Shown: positions 1 to 7,947 of the stretch, in pieces
Layout: each line of letters begins with the position of its first letter
Numbering within the stretch: the stretch's first letter is position 1
NCBI GenBank assembly: GCA_031376885.1
Contig: JANMEL010000183.1
Span: forward strand, 1-43,311
DNA length: 43,311 nt
Direction of reading: 5' to 3'
Source: Chamaesiphon sp031376885
GTDB lineage: Bacteria; Cyanobacteriota; Cyanobacteriia; Cyanobacteriales; Chamaesiphonaceae
Made by a program: the position numbers and the translations under genes
Notes under the pieces: generated by a model
The model's input: the letters and a program-made list of their open reading frames with translations, nothing else
Databases searched by the model: none
Told to the model about the DNA's origin: nothing

Positions 1-3000
1 CTCAATAAGTTAAGTGAACCTTGGTATGAGGGACATGGTTCTAATGAGGGGGTTGGGGAAGGTTGGTATTATTCTGCTCTGGGTGGTGGTAAGGATGAGC
101 GTGGTGCTCGTAATTCTACTTGGATAGGGGAAAGTGTTAAGGAGGATAATACTGATGATGAGGTTGGTAAGGGTGATTTCGCTGTTCCCACTCTGTTTAA
201 TGGGAATTTTGATGCGATTGAATCTTTTGGTGGGATTAATCAACTCGTTCCTGGCTGGAGTGGAGTAGACCAGGGGAATTTAGTTGATGGTTATAGCGTT
301 GGCACTCTCGCCAATCATTGGACTAGATTGAGTGCCGATACAACTCAACCAAACTACGATCTGCGGTTAACTGGGGGTCAGAGTGTAACGCACAATGCTT
401 TTACTGTTCCTGATTGGGGTGCTTTAAGGTTCGATCTTCACACTCCATCTTTAAGTGGTGGTAGGTTGTCAGTGACGCTGGAAGCTACTGATGGTAGTGG
501 GGCACAGGCTTCTACGTTTGTAACTTTACAAGCTGCTAATGGTGATATAGGTGAGTATGTAAATGATACTCATCTAATTGGTTATGGGACTACTGGCTTT
601 GAGACGTTTACACTAGATATTCCAGATAACTTACGAGGCAAGGTGGCGACGCTGCGGTTTACACTTAACAGTGGTGAAGTTTATTTAGATAATATATTCT
701 TCAAGAGTCAGCATTTACTGTTTGGAAACCCGACAGAGAGTAGAAATCCTGGCAACCCCGTTCCTAACTTATATCGCAACAACTATTTATTAGAAAAAGC
801 ACAGTACTCAGTTTCATACAGCGGGGATAGCAATATTCCTAATTGGTCTGCTTGGCAACTCAATCAATCTTGGCTAAACACTCCAAGCATACGCCCTGCT
901 TCTGATTTCTTTAGAGAAGATCCCACCCTTGGTTCTTTGGGTTGGTCATCAGCTAAAAATAGTGACTATGACCGACCATTATCAAATATCACCCCTGGGC
1001 CGCTTCAACCTAACGGGCAACCATACAAACTTGCGCCAGGACATCTATCACCTAATGCAGATCGAGGACGTAACCTTAAAGATGCTAATTCAACATTTTT
1101 AACTAGCAATATTGTCCCCCAGCACGGCACACATAACAACTCAATTTGGAGAGTACTAGAAGCCTTTGAAAGAGACTTAGCGACCCAGCAATCTAGAGAG
1201 GCTTACATTTATGCGGGAGGCGTAGGGGAGAAAAATCCTGCCAGTGACAAAGCCAATATTTTTATTAACAGCGACCCTACATACGGATCGTATAGTCTTC
1301 AAGTCCCTGATGTTTTATGGAAAGTTTTCCTGATTTTGGATCGCCCTGGTTTAGGAATTCAAGATATTACAACAGCCAATACAAAGGCATTTGCTGTTTG
1401 GACTCAGAATACTCTTCCTCAACCTGGCAGTGCCCCATATACTCCTTGGAATGAAGGAGGAATGGAAATCATCACAATTTCTGATTTAGAAAATAGATTG
1501 AATACAGATGCAAATAATCTGGCAAGAGGGATTAGCTACGACTTTTTCTCTAATCTCTCTAGCTCAGTTCGACAGGCTTTAAAAATAACACCTGTAACTG
1601 TACCTACTGGAACAACACCCCATACTGCATTTTTAACGGCTGATATATCTGAGTTAGATGAAAATTCAAACATCATCGATACTAATATCCGCCTCCGTCA
1701 GAAAAGTGTTATTGAAGGTACAATCGACAAAATAGGAGCTATCGCCGATTTCAAAACTATCATCGACAGCAATATTCCCATCGGGCATGATAGTGTCACT
1801 GAAGATGCAATTAAGAAAATAGGGTTCATCACTGATTTCAGCTCCAGTCAAGTCGCTTCTGGTAAAGTTAACTCCAACCATACTAGTACCTCCGAGATAG
1901 GCTCCGATCAGTTGAGCATCAGTCAAATTGGCATCATCAAGGCTTCCAAAAGCGAGATTAACCCCATTCAAGTTAGCTCTTTGGAGATTAGCACCTCTCA
2001 AACCAGTTGGCCCAAAGTTGGTATCTCTCAAGTTGGCATCGCTAAAATTGACTCGATCCAAACTCATTTCAGCCAAGATAGATCTACTCAAATTAATACC
2101 AGCCAAATTGGCACCAACCAACTCGTCGGAAGCTTCAATTTCGACTCCACTAAAATCTCTTTCCCCAGCAGCATAACGCTCCAACAACTCCTCAGCATTC
2201 ATAACTCTCTCGGCTCTAGTGACAGCCATAACCCCAACCTCCAAAATACAACAGTACCCATCTGGACAGAATTTCTCCAATCCCCAACACCATTTAACCT
2301 CAAAATCGAGGTCACAGATCTCCCCACCGGACAACTCGCCGAAGCTACCATCACCGGATACGACACCAACGGTCGCCCCAACTCCGGTACCCTCACCCTC
2401 GACACCGACGGCAACAGCCTCGGCTGGTTCATCGACACCACGCCCGACGACAACACCGAATTCGACCAAACCATCACCACTACCGCCTACCGCGCCACCA
2501 CAGGCGCAGCCTCCGGCAAATACGACCTCCTCACAACTATCCTCCACGAACTCGGACACCTCAACGGTATCATTCGTGGTAACACCGCCTTCGATACCTA
2601 CGTCCAAAACATCAACGGTGTACCCACCTTCATCAATGGCGGAATAACTGCTACCCTCACCCCCGACGGCTCCCATCTTGACAGCACCCTCTACCCTTAC
2701 GATCTGATGAACACCAGCCTCAAACCTGGCGTTCGCAAACTCCCATCAGCATTAAACCTAGCGATGATTGATGCGATTAATTCGGGTGTTGGGGGTTGGG
2801 TGTCGGGTGTCGGCACGCTTAACTCAGCCAACCTCACAGCAGGTGCCTTAATCGGCATCACCAACGGTGACTTCACCACATCCACCACCTGGAACACCGC
2901 AGGCGCAACCAACATCATCAACGGCACCGCCACCCTCACTGAACAGTCCCAAAAACTCTCAGAACTCACCCAAGCCTTCATCATCCCCCAAGGAGCCAAA

Positions 3001-6000
3001 ACCCTCCAATTCACCATCAAAGACAACCATCTCATTACCGGAGACACCACCAAAACCGCCAACGATGCCTTTGAAGTAGCATTACTCGACACCAACACCT
3101 TCAACCCCCTAGCCGGAACATCTATCGGCTTAAACCACACCGACTCCCTCCTCAACATCCAAGCCAACGGCACCATCCATAAAAGCGATAAAGTCACCAT
3201 CACCGCTCTAGGAAATAATAGTAGCATCGTCACGATCGACTTAACTCAAATCACCCCCTCAACCCAAGCAACCCTCTACTTCAACCTCCTTGGTTTCGGT
3301 GCCAGAACCAGCACAGTCACAATTGACGACGTAAAACTCTTCACCGACACCCAACCCATCCCCATCACCAAAAACGACACCCTCACCACCAACCAAAACA
3401 CCCCCCTCACCCTCACCCAAACCCAACTAACCACCAACGACACCAACGTCAACACCATCCAAATCATCAACCAACCAACCCACGGCACCCTCACCCAAAA
3501 CCCCAACGGCAAACTTACCTACACCCCCATCCCCACCTACATCGGCAACGACAGCTTCACCTATCTCGGTTTCGGTAGCGACGGACAAATCTCCAACCTT
3601 GCCACCGTCAACCTCACCATCAACAACCTCCCACCCACAATTGAAACCCTCATCATCCCCACCAAAATTAACGAAGGACAAACCATCCAACTATCTGCCA
3701 CAGCCACAGACGGCGGTAGCAGCGAAAACCTCACCTACAAATGGGATTTAGGCGATGGTAGTCAACCCGTAATCGGTCAAAATATCACCCATCAATTCCT
3801 CGATAACGGCACTTATAACGTCAACCTCACCGTCACAGATTTTAATGGCTCCTCCACCCAACAATCCACTCAAATAACAGTAGATAACCTTGCTCCCACA
3901 TTGGTAGTCGATAAATCGATTAACACCAACATCAACCAAGGCGAAACCATTACCTTCGGAGCCAATTATAGCGACAGTGGAAGTAACGACAGCCTCAACA
4001 TCACTTGGGATTTTGGTGACGGAAGCGAACCAATAAGCTTTGTAAATAATCCCAGCCATCAATTCACCAAAGCAGGCACCTATAACGTTACCGTCACCAT
4101 CACCGACAACGACGGAGCCAGCACCACCGATACGATTCCTGTCACGATTAACAACCTCGCACCAACGATTAACACCATTGATATTCCCACTAATATTAAA
4201 GAAGGTGAAACCGTTCAACTCACAGCCACCGCCAGCGACGCAGGTAACGACACCCTCACCTACAACTGGTATATCAACAGTGCAACCACACCAATTATCG
4301 GACAAACCATCGACTATAACTTCGCTAATAGTGGCACTTACCCAGTCAAACTAGAAGTCATCGACAGTAATGGAGCCATCACCACTCAAACAGTTGACGC
4401 AACTATTACCAACGTCGCACCTACCATCAACCAAATTACCATTCCCACCAATATCAAAGAAGGCGATACCATCCAACTTATCGCTACAGCCAGCGATATC
4501 GGCAACGATGCTCTAACTTACAACTGGTATATCAATAACGCTCTCACCCCAATAACTGGAGCAACCATCGATTACACCTTCACCGATAACGGCATCTATC
4601 CAGTCAAATTAGAAGTCATCGATACCGACGGTGCAGTCATCACTCAAACAGTAGATGTCACAGTCGCTAACGTCGCACCCTCGATCGTTAATATCGTCAA
4701 ACCAACTACTATTAATGAAGGCGAATCTGTTACCTTCAGTGCAACAGCAACTGACCCTGGTATTCTCGACACTCTCATCTATAGCTGGAACTTTGGCGAC
4801 AATACTGATTTAGCGATCGGTCAAAATGTCAACCACAAATTCGCAGATAATGGCAACTATAATCTTGTCTTGACTGTGACTGATAAAGATGGTGGAGTTA
4901 CCGCTCAAACGGTTGTAGTGAAGGTAGATAACGTCGCACCTATTATTGTCAGCATTGCTAAACCAAGCACAATAAAAGAAGGTGAATCAGTCACTTTAAG
5001 TGCAACGGCAACCGATCCAGGTACTCTAGACACCCTGACATATAGCTGGAACTTTGGAGAGAATACCACGCCAGTTAGCGGTCAAAACGTCAATCATACT
5101 TTCGTAGATAATGGCAACTATAATGTTGTCCTAACTGTGACCGATAAAGATGGCAGTGTGATGACTCAAACTATCGTGGCTAAAGTAGATAACGTTGCGC
5201 CAACTATAGTCAATATCGCCAAACCAACCACCATTAAAGAAGGCGAATCGATCGTCTTCAGTGCAACAGCAACTGACCCAGGTATAGACGATACCCTTAC
5301 TTATAGTTGGAATTTTGGAGACAATACCACGCCAGTTAGCGGTCAAAATGCGACTCATATCTTCGCCGACAATGGTAACTACAATGTTGTTCTTACTGTC
5401 ACCGATAAAGACGGTGGTGTCACCACTCAAATGGTTGTAGCGAAGGTCGATAACGTCGCTCCAACTATAGTCAGCATCGCCAAACCAAGCATAATTAAAG
5501 AAGGTGAATCAGTCACCTTCAGTGCAACAGCAACCGACCCAGGCACGAAAGACACACTTACTTATAGCTGGAACTTTGGCGATAATACCACACCAGTTAG
5601 TGGTCAAAATGCGACTCATACCTTTGCTGACAACGGTAACTATAATGTTGTTCTGACTGTGACTGATAAAGATGGTGCCGTTACCACTCAAACAGTTATT
5701 ATCACGGTCGATAATGTTGCACCTACGATAGTATCAATTGCTAAACCTGACACCATTAAAGAAGGTGAATCTGTTACATTCACTGCAACAGTCACCGACC
5801 CTGGTATTCTCGATACGCTAACTTATAGTTGGAACTTCGGCGACAATACCAATCCAGTTATCGGTCAAAATGTCAACCACACATTTGTAGATAATGGCAA
5901 CTATAATGTTGTCCTGACTGTGACTGATAAAGATGGTGGAGTAGCCACCCAAACAGTTGTCGTCAAAGTTGATAACGTCGCACCTACTATAGTCAGTATC

Positions 6001-7425
6001 ACTAAACCAGATAAAATCAATGAAGGTCAATCTGCGACCTTTACCACGACAGCCACTGACCCTGGCACCTTAGACACCCTTACTTACAGTTGGAATTTCG
6101 GCGATAGCACCACTCCAGTTACAGGTCAAAATGTCAACCATACCTGGGCTGATAACGGTAACTATAATGTTGTTCTAACTGTTACCGATAAAGATGGTGC
6201 AGCCACCACTCAAACAATTATCGCCAAAGTCGATAACGTCGCACCAGTTATTGCGAGTGTCACCCTACCTCAAAACGTCCTTGCTGGCACTGCCGCTCAA
6301 TTCACCGCCACCGCTACGGATGTCGGCACCCGCGACACCCTCACCTACACTTGGAACTTCGGCGACAACACCACCGCCACCACCGGAGCTAATAGCACCC
6401 ATACCTTTACCACCGCTGGCACCTATACGGTCGTTCTCACCGTCACCGATAAAGATGGAGCCATTACCACCACCACCCAAAACCTCACCGTCACAGCTCC
6501 ACCTAGCACAGGCGGCAATGGCATTCGTGCTGGTGGCAACATCACCATCAACGGTAGTGCCAACTTCGATGGCGACACCACCAATCGCACCGACGATACT
6601 AAAATCTATGCTGGTTTTGGCATCAGCCTCAACGGGAATATTACCCTTCCAGTTAAACGCGATGGCTGCGGTAATCCAATCAAAGTCAACGGTAAGATTG
6701 TTTTAGTCGATAACCAGATTACCCTCGGTACTGGAGCCAATACCTCCAGCAATCCCAATCAATACACTAACATCACCACTGCTACTCAAACCATTACTAT
6801 CCCCACCTACGCTGATATCAAACTTCAATCATTCACACCCCCAACAGGTACAGTAATTCCCACCTTTAATATCCAAACCACCCCTATCCGTAACAGTAAC
6901 GATTGGAACACTAAACTCCCCCCTGCTGGTACAGCGACTAATCCCACAGTTGTCAGAATTATTAATGGGGATCTCAATCTTCCTGCTAATATCAATCTGA
7001 GTAACTATATTCTGATTGTCGAAAATGGCAGCATCAACTTTAGTCAAGGGAATCCAGTGCTCAATAATGTCAAGCTGATTGCTAACTGCGGGAATATCAA
7101 TCTCAACTCGACTACAGGTACCAATCTTTCATTGAGTGCATCAGGGAATATTAACATCACTGGCAATACTAAATTAGGTGGTAATAGTCTGATTAATAGT
7201 AATGGTAATATCACGACTAATGGTGGTCTGAGTATGGTTAATACTGCGGCAACTGTGAAGATGATTTCTCAAGGAGATCTTTCTGTCAATGGCAATACGA
7301 GTCTCAAGGGTCAATTATTTGCTAAGAAGAATGTCACTATTAATGGTCAGACAACCCTAGTTGGTAGTGTTGATGCTCTCTTGAATGTGAGTATTAGTGG
7401 AAATAGTACTGTGTTGGCGAAGTAA
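1..7425 (+). CDS. Giant mosaic PKD-repeat extracellular protein with HExxH protease site (5' end outside window)
   Basis: The frame is open from base 1, so the gene begins upstream; the TTG at 328 is unlikely to be the start. At least 2474 residues are encoded. Visible order by base position: a jelly-roll/carbohydrate-binding-like segment (about 205-690); an SQ[IV]G-rich repeat block (about 1640-2210); a matrixin-like segment with the zinc motif HELGH at 2545; a second jelly-roll-like segment (2848-3345); an Ig-like domain of the tandem-95/Big_9 kind (3346-3630); eleven PKD domains (about 3640-6500) with the recurrent WNFGD and NVVLTVTDKDG signatures; and a Gly/Asn/Thr-rich, probably beta-helical C-terminus. 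No RTX nonapeptides are seen. The product is presumably exported and cell-surface or sheath associated; the convergent type I secretion operon next door might export it, but that is inference. The signal region lies outside the window. Protease activity is uncertain because the third zinc ligand is not obvious. Confidence 0.85.
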   Translation, partial: LNKLSEPWYEGHGSNEGVGEGWYYSALGGGKDERGARNSTWIGESVKEDNTDDEVGKGDFAVPTLFNGNFDAIESFGGINQLVPGWSGVDQGNLVDGYSVGTLANHWTRLSADTTQPNYDLRLTGGQSVTHNAFTVPDWGALRFDLHTPSLSGGRLSVTLEATDGSGAQASTFVTLQAANGDIGEYVNDTHLIGYGTTGFETFTLDIPDNLRGKVATLRFTLNSGEVYLDNIFFKSQHLLFGNPTESRNPGNPVPNLYRNNYLLEKAQYSVSYSGDSNIPNWSAWQLNQSWLNTPSIRPASDFFREDPTLGSLGWSSAKNSDYDRPLSNITPGPLQPNGQPYKLAPGHLSPNADRGRNLKDANSTFLTSNIVPQHGTHNNSIWRVLEAFERDLATQQSREAYIYAGGVGEKNPASDKANIFINSDPTYGSYSLQVPDVLWKVFLILDRPGLGIQDITTANTKAFAVWTQNTLPQPGSAPYTPWNEGGMEIITISDLENRLNTDANNLARGISYDFFSNLSSSVRQALKITPVTVPTGTTPHTAFLTADISELDENSNIIDTNIRLRQKSVIEGTIDKIGAIADFKTIIDSNIPIGHDSVTEDAIKKIGFITDFSSSQVASGKVNSNHTSTSEIGSDQLSISQIGIIKASKSEINPIQVSSLEISTSQTSWPKVGISQVGIAKIDSIQTHFSQDRSTQINTSQIGTNQLVGSFNFDSTKISFPSSITLQQLLSIHNSLGSSDSHNPNLQNTTVPIWTEFLQSPTPFNLKIEVTDLPTGQLAEATITGYDTNGRPNSGTLTLDTDGNSLGWFIDTTPDDNTEFDQTITTTAYRATTGAASGKYDLLTTILHELGHLNGIIRGNTAFDTYVQNINGVPTFINGGITATLTPDGSHLDSTLYPYDLMNTSLKPGVRKLPSALNLAMIDAINSGVGGWVSGVGTLNSANLTAGALIGITNGDFTTSTTWNTAGATNIINGTATLTEQSQKLSELTQAFIIPQGAKTLQFTIKDNHLITGDTTKTANDAFEVALLDTNTFNPLAGTSIGLNHTDSLLNIQANGTIHKSDKVTITALGNNSSIVTIDLTQITPSTQATLYFNLLGFGARTSTVTIDDVKLFTDTQPIPITKNDTLTTNQNTPLTLTQTQLTTNDTNVNTIQIINQPTHGTLTQNPNGKLTYTPIPTYIGNDSFTYLGFGSDGQISNLATVNLTINNLPPTIETLIIPTKINEGQTIQLSATATDGGSSENLTYKWDLGDGSQPVIGQNITHQFLDNGTYNVNLTVTDFNGSSTQQSTQITVDNLAPTLVVDKSINTNINQGETITFGANYSDSGSNDSLNITWDFGDGSEPISFVNNPSHQFTKAGTYNVTVTITDNDGASTTDTIPVTINNLAPTINTIDIPTNIKEGETVQLTATASDAGNDTLTYNWYINSATTPIIGQTIDYNFANSGTYPVKLEVIDSNGAITTQTVDATITNVAPTINQITIPTNIKEGDTIQLIATASDIGNDALTYNWYINNALTPITGATIDYTFTDNGIYPVKLEVIDTDGAVITQTVDVTVANVAPSIVNIVKPTTINEGESVTFSATATDPGILDTLIYSWNFGDNTDLAIGQNVNHKFADNGNYNLVLTVTDKDGGVTAQTVVVKVDNVAPIIVSIAKPSTIKEGESVTLSATATDPGTLDTLTYSWNFGENTTPVSGQNVNHTFVDNGNYNVVLTVTDKDGSVMTQTIVAKVDNVAPTIVNIAKPTTIKEGESIVFSATATDPGIDDTLTYSWNFGDNTTPVSGQNATHIFADNGNYNVVLTVTDKDGGVTTQMVVAKVDNVAPTIVSIAKPSIIKEGESVTFSATATDPGTKDTLTYSWNFGDNTTPVSGQNATHTFADNGNYNVVLTVTDKDGAVTTQTVIITVDNVAPTIVSIAKPDTIKEGESVTFTATVTDPGILDTLTYSWNFGDNTNPVIGQNVNHTFVDNGNYNVVLTVTDKDGGVATQTVVVKVDNVAPTIVSITKPDKINEGQSATFTTTATDPGTLDTLTYSWNFGDSTTPVTGQNVNHTWADNGNYNVVLTVTDKDGAATTQTIIAKVDNVAPVIASVTLPQNVLAGTAAQFTATATDVGTRDTLTYTWNFGDNTTATTGANSTHTFTTAGTYTVVLTVTDKDGAITTTTQNLTVTAPPSTGGNGIRAGGNITINGSANFDGDTTNRTDDTKIYAGFGISLNGNITLPVKRDGCGNPIKVNGKIVLVDNQITLGTGANTSSNPNQYTNITTATQTITIPTYADIKLQSFTPPTGTVIPTFNIQTTPIRNSNDWNTKLPPAGTATNPTVVRIINGDLNLPANINLSNYILIVENGSINFSQGNPVLNNVKLIANCGNINLNSTTGTNLSLSASGNINITGNTKLGGNSLINSNGNITTNGGLSMVNTAATVKMISQGDLSVNGNTSLKGQLFAKKNVTINGQTTLVGSVDALLNVSISGNSTVLAK
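1666..2202 (-). other. Antisense pentapeptide-repeat ORF embedded in the giant gene
   Basis: Read on the minus strand from ATG 2202, this stretch encodes 178 residues. It starts MNAEELLERYAAGERDFSG, the typical opening of cyanobacterial pentapeptide-repeat proteins. It continues with A(N/D)LxX units such as GANLAGINLS, GANLQRANLNGVNL and DDANLTDAQL, and has a closing motif FSDTIMPDG. A near-duplicate of the closing segment follows before the TGA at 1666. A weak purine-rich sequence (GAGAGAG) precedes the ATG. The codons are in exact register with the plus-strand codons, so ANLT read backwards gives SQVG, which explains the SQ repeats of the giant protein. It may be expressed, or it may be a captured and overprinted gene; the sequence does not decide this. 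Confidence 0.6.
4519..6500 (+). repeat. Tandem PKD-coding repeats with an exact 261-bp period
   Basis: The codons for the central Y-[SNT]-W of successive PKD domains begin at 4519, 4780, 5041, 5302, 5563, 5824, 6085 and 6346. Every interval is exactly 261 bases (87 residues). The five units from about 4960 to 6240 are the most alike, sharing long near-identical nucleotide stretches. The first interval before this run (4261 to 4519) is 258. This indicates recent expansion or gene conversion without indels. Confidence 0.9.
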
Positions 7426-7464
7426 TTGATCGGTAACAAATAATAAGTTTTTTGTGCTACGAGG

Positions 7465-7494
7465 AGCCAAAACTTACTGGAAAAACTTTTGGCT
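7465..7494 (+). terminator. Weak stem-loop downstream of the giant gene
   Basis: Inverted repeat AGCCAAAA (7465-7472) / TTTTGGCT (7487-7494) with a 14-base loop, 40 bases after the stop codon. The stem is AT-rich and there is no clear U-tract on the plus strand, so terminator function is tentative. Confidence 0.35.
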
Positions 7495-7583
7495 GGCGAG
7501 GGGAGTTAATTGTTACTTTTCTTGCTAATTATTAGTCATTCATATTACCCTTTTAAAACCAATCGATCACCCAAGGAACCAGA

Positions 7584-7602
7584 CGATCCCAATTAGGGAT
7601 CG
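7584..7602. repeat. Small perfect palindromic hairpin
   Basis: CGATCCC (7584-7590) and GGGATCG (7596-7602) pair perfectly around AATTA. It lies in the gap between the giant gene and the convergent secretion operon and could act as a bidirectional terminator or be an extragenic palindrome. Confidence 0.4.
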
Positions 7603-7723
7603 CTCCGTCATTAGTGGGATCTAATTATTCGATCGAAACATCTCAAACCCGCAGTCCATCGGGATTAAATCGATGCTATAATTAGATTAGTAAAAGAAAA
7701 TAAACAAACCCTACTAAGACTAG

Positions 7724-7933
7724 CCAGCCGATGTTCTACACCCTCTGAAGAAGTATCCCATTCGAGCGATCGAAGATGCGATCGCTTATACTCAGAAACA
7801 AACTTGGGCTACAGCTAAGGCTGGTATATTTGTTAGCTATCTCAAAAAATGGACAGCCACAACTAGTACTTTCAGAGGTAATCCTAAATCGGTTGATTTT
7901 GACTTTTTTGATATTCCTACATCACCAAATTAA
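7724..7933 (+). pseudogene. Fragment of an unknown gene (C-terminal remnant)
   Basis: An open frame without a start codon follows an in-frame TAG at 7721 and ends at TAA 7931-7933. The peptide (69 residues) contains IRAIEDAIAYTQKQTWATAK and FFDIPTSPN. The aromatic, helical middle looks like real protein rather than noise, but I do not recognise the family. It is probably the 3' end of a gene whose 5' part was lost. A run of G residues follows immediately. Confidence 0.35.
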
Positions 7934-7947
7934 TGGGGGGGGGAAAT

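Noticed and set aside
2219..2647. Open frame of 142 residues on the plus strand inside the giant gene
   Set aside because: Pro/Ser/Thr-rich shadow frame created by the C-rich composition of the overlapping gene; no start signal and no recognisable domain.
2203..2676. N-terminal extension of the antisense pentapeptide ORF to 2676
   Set aside because: The extension is Gly/Val-rich low-complexity peptide, the mirror of Pro/Thr-rich sense codons. The family-type start is the ATG at 2202.
2697..3233. 178-residue minus-strand open frame within the giant gene
   Set aside because: It lacks domain motifs and reflects the stop-poor C-rich sense strand.
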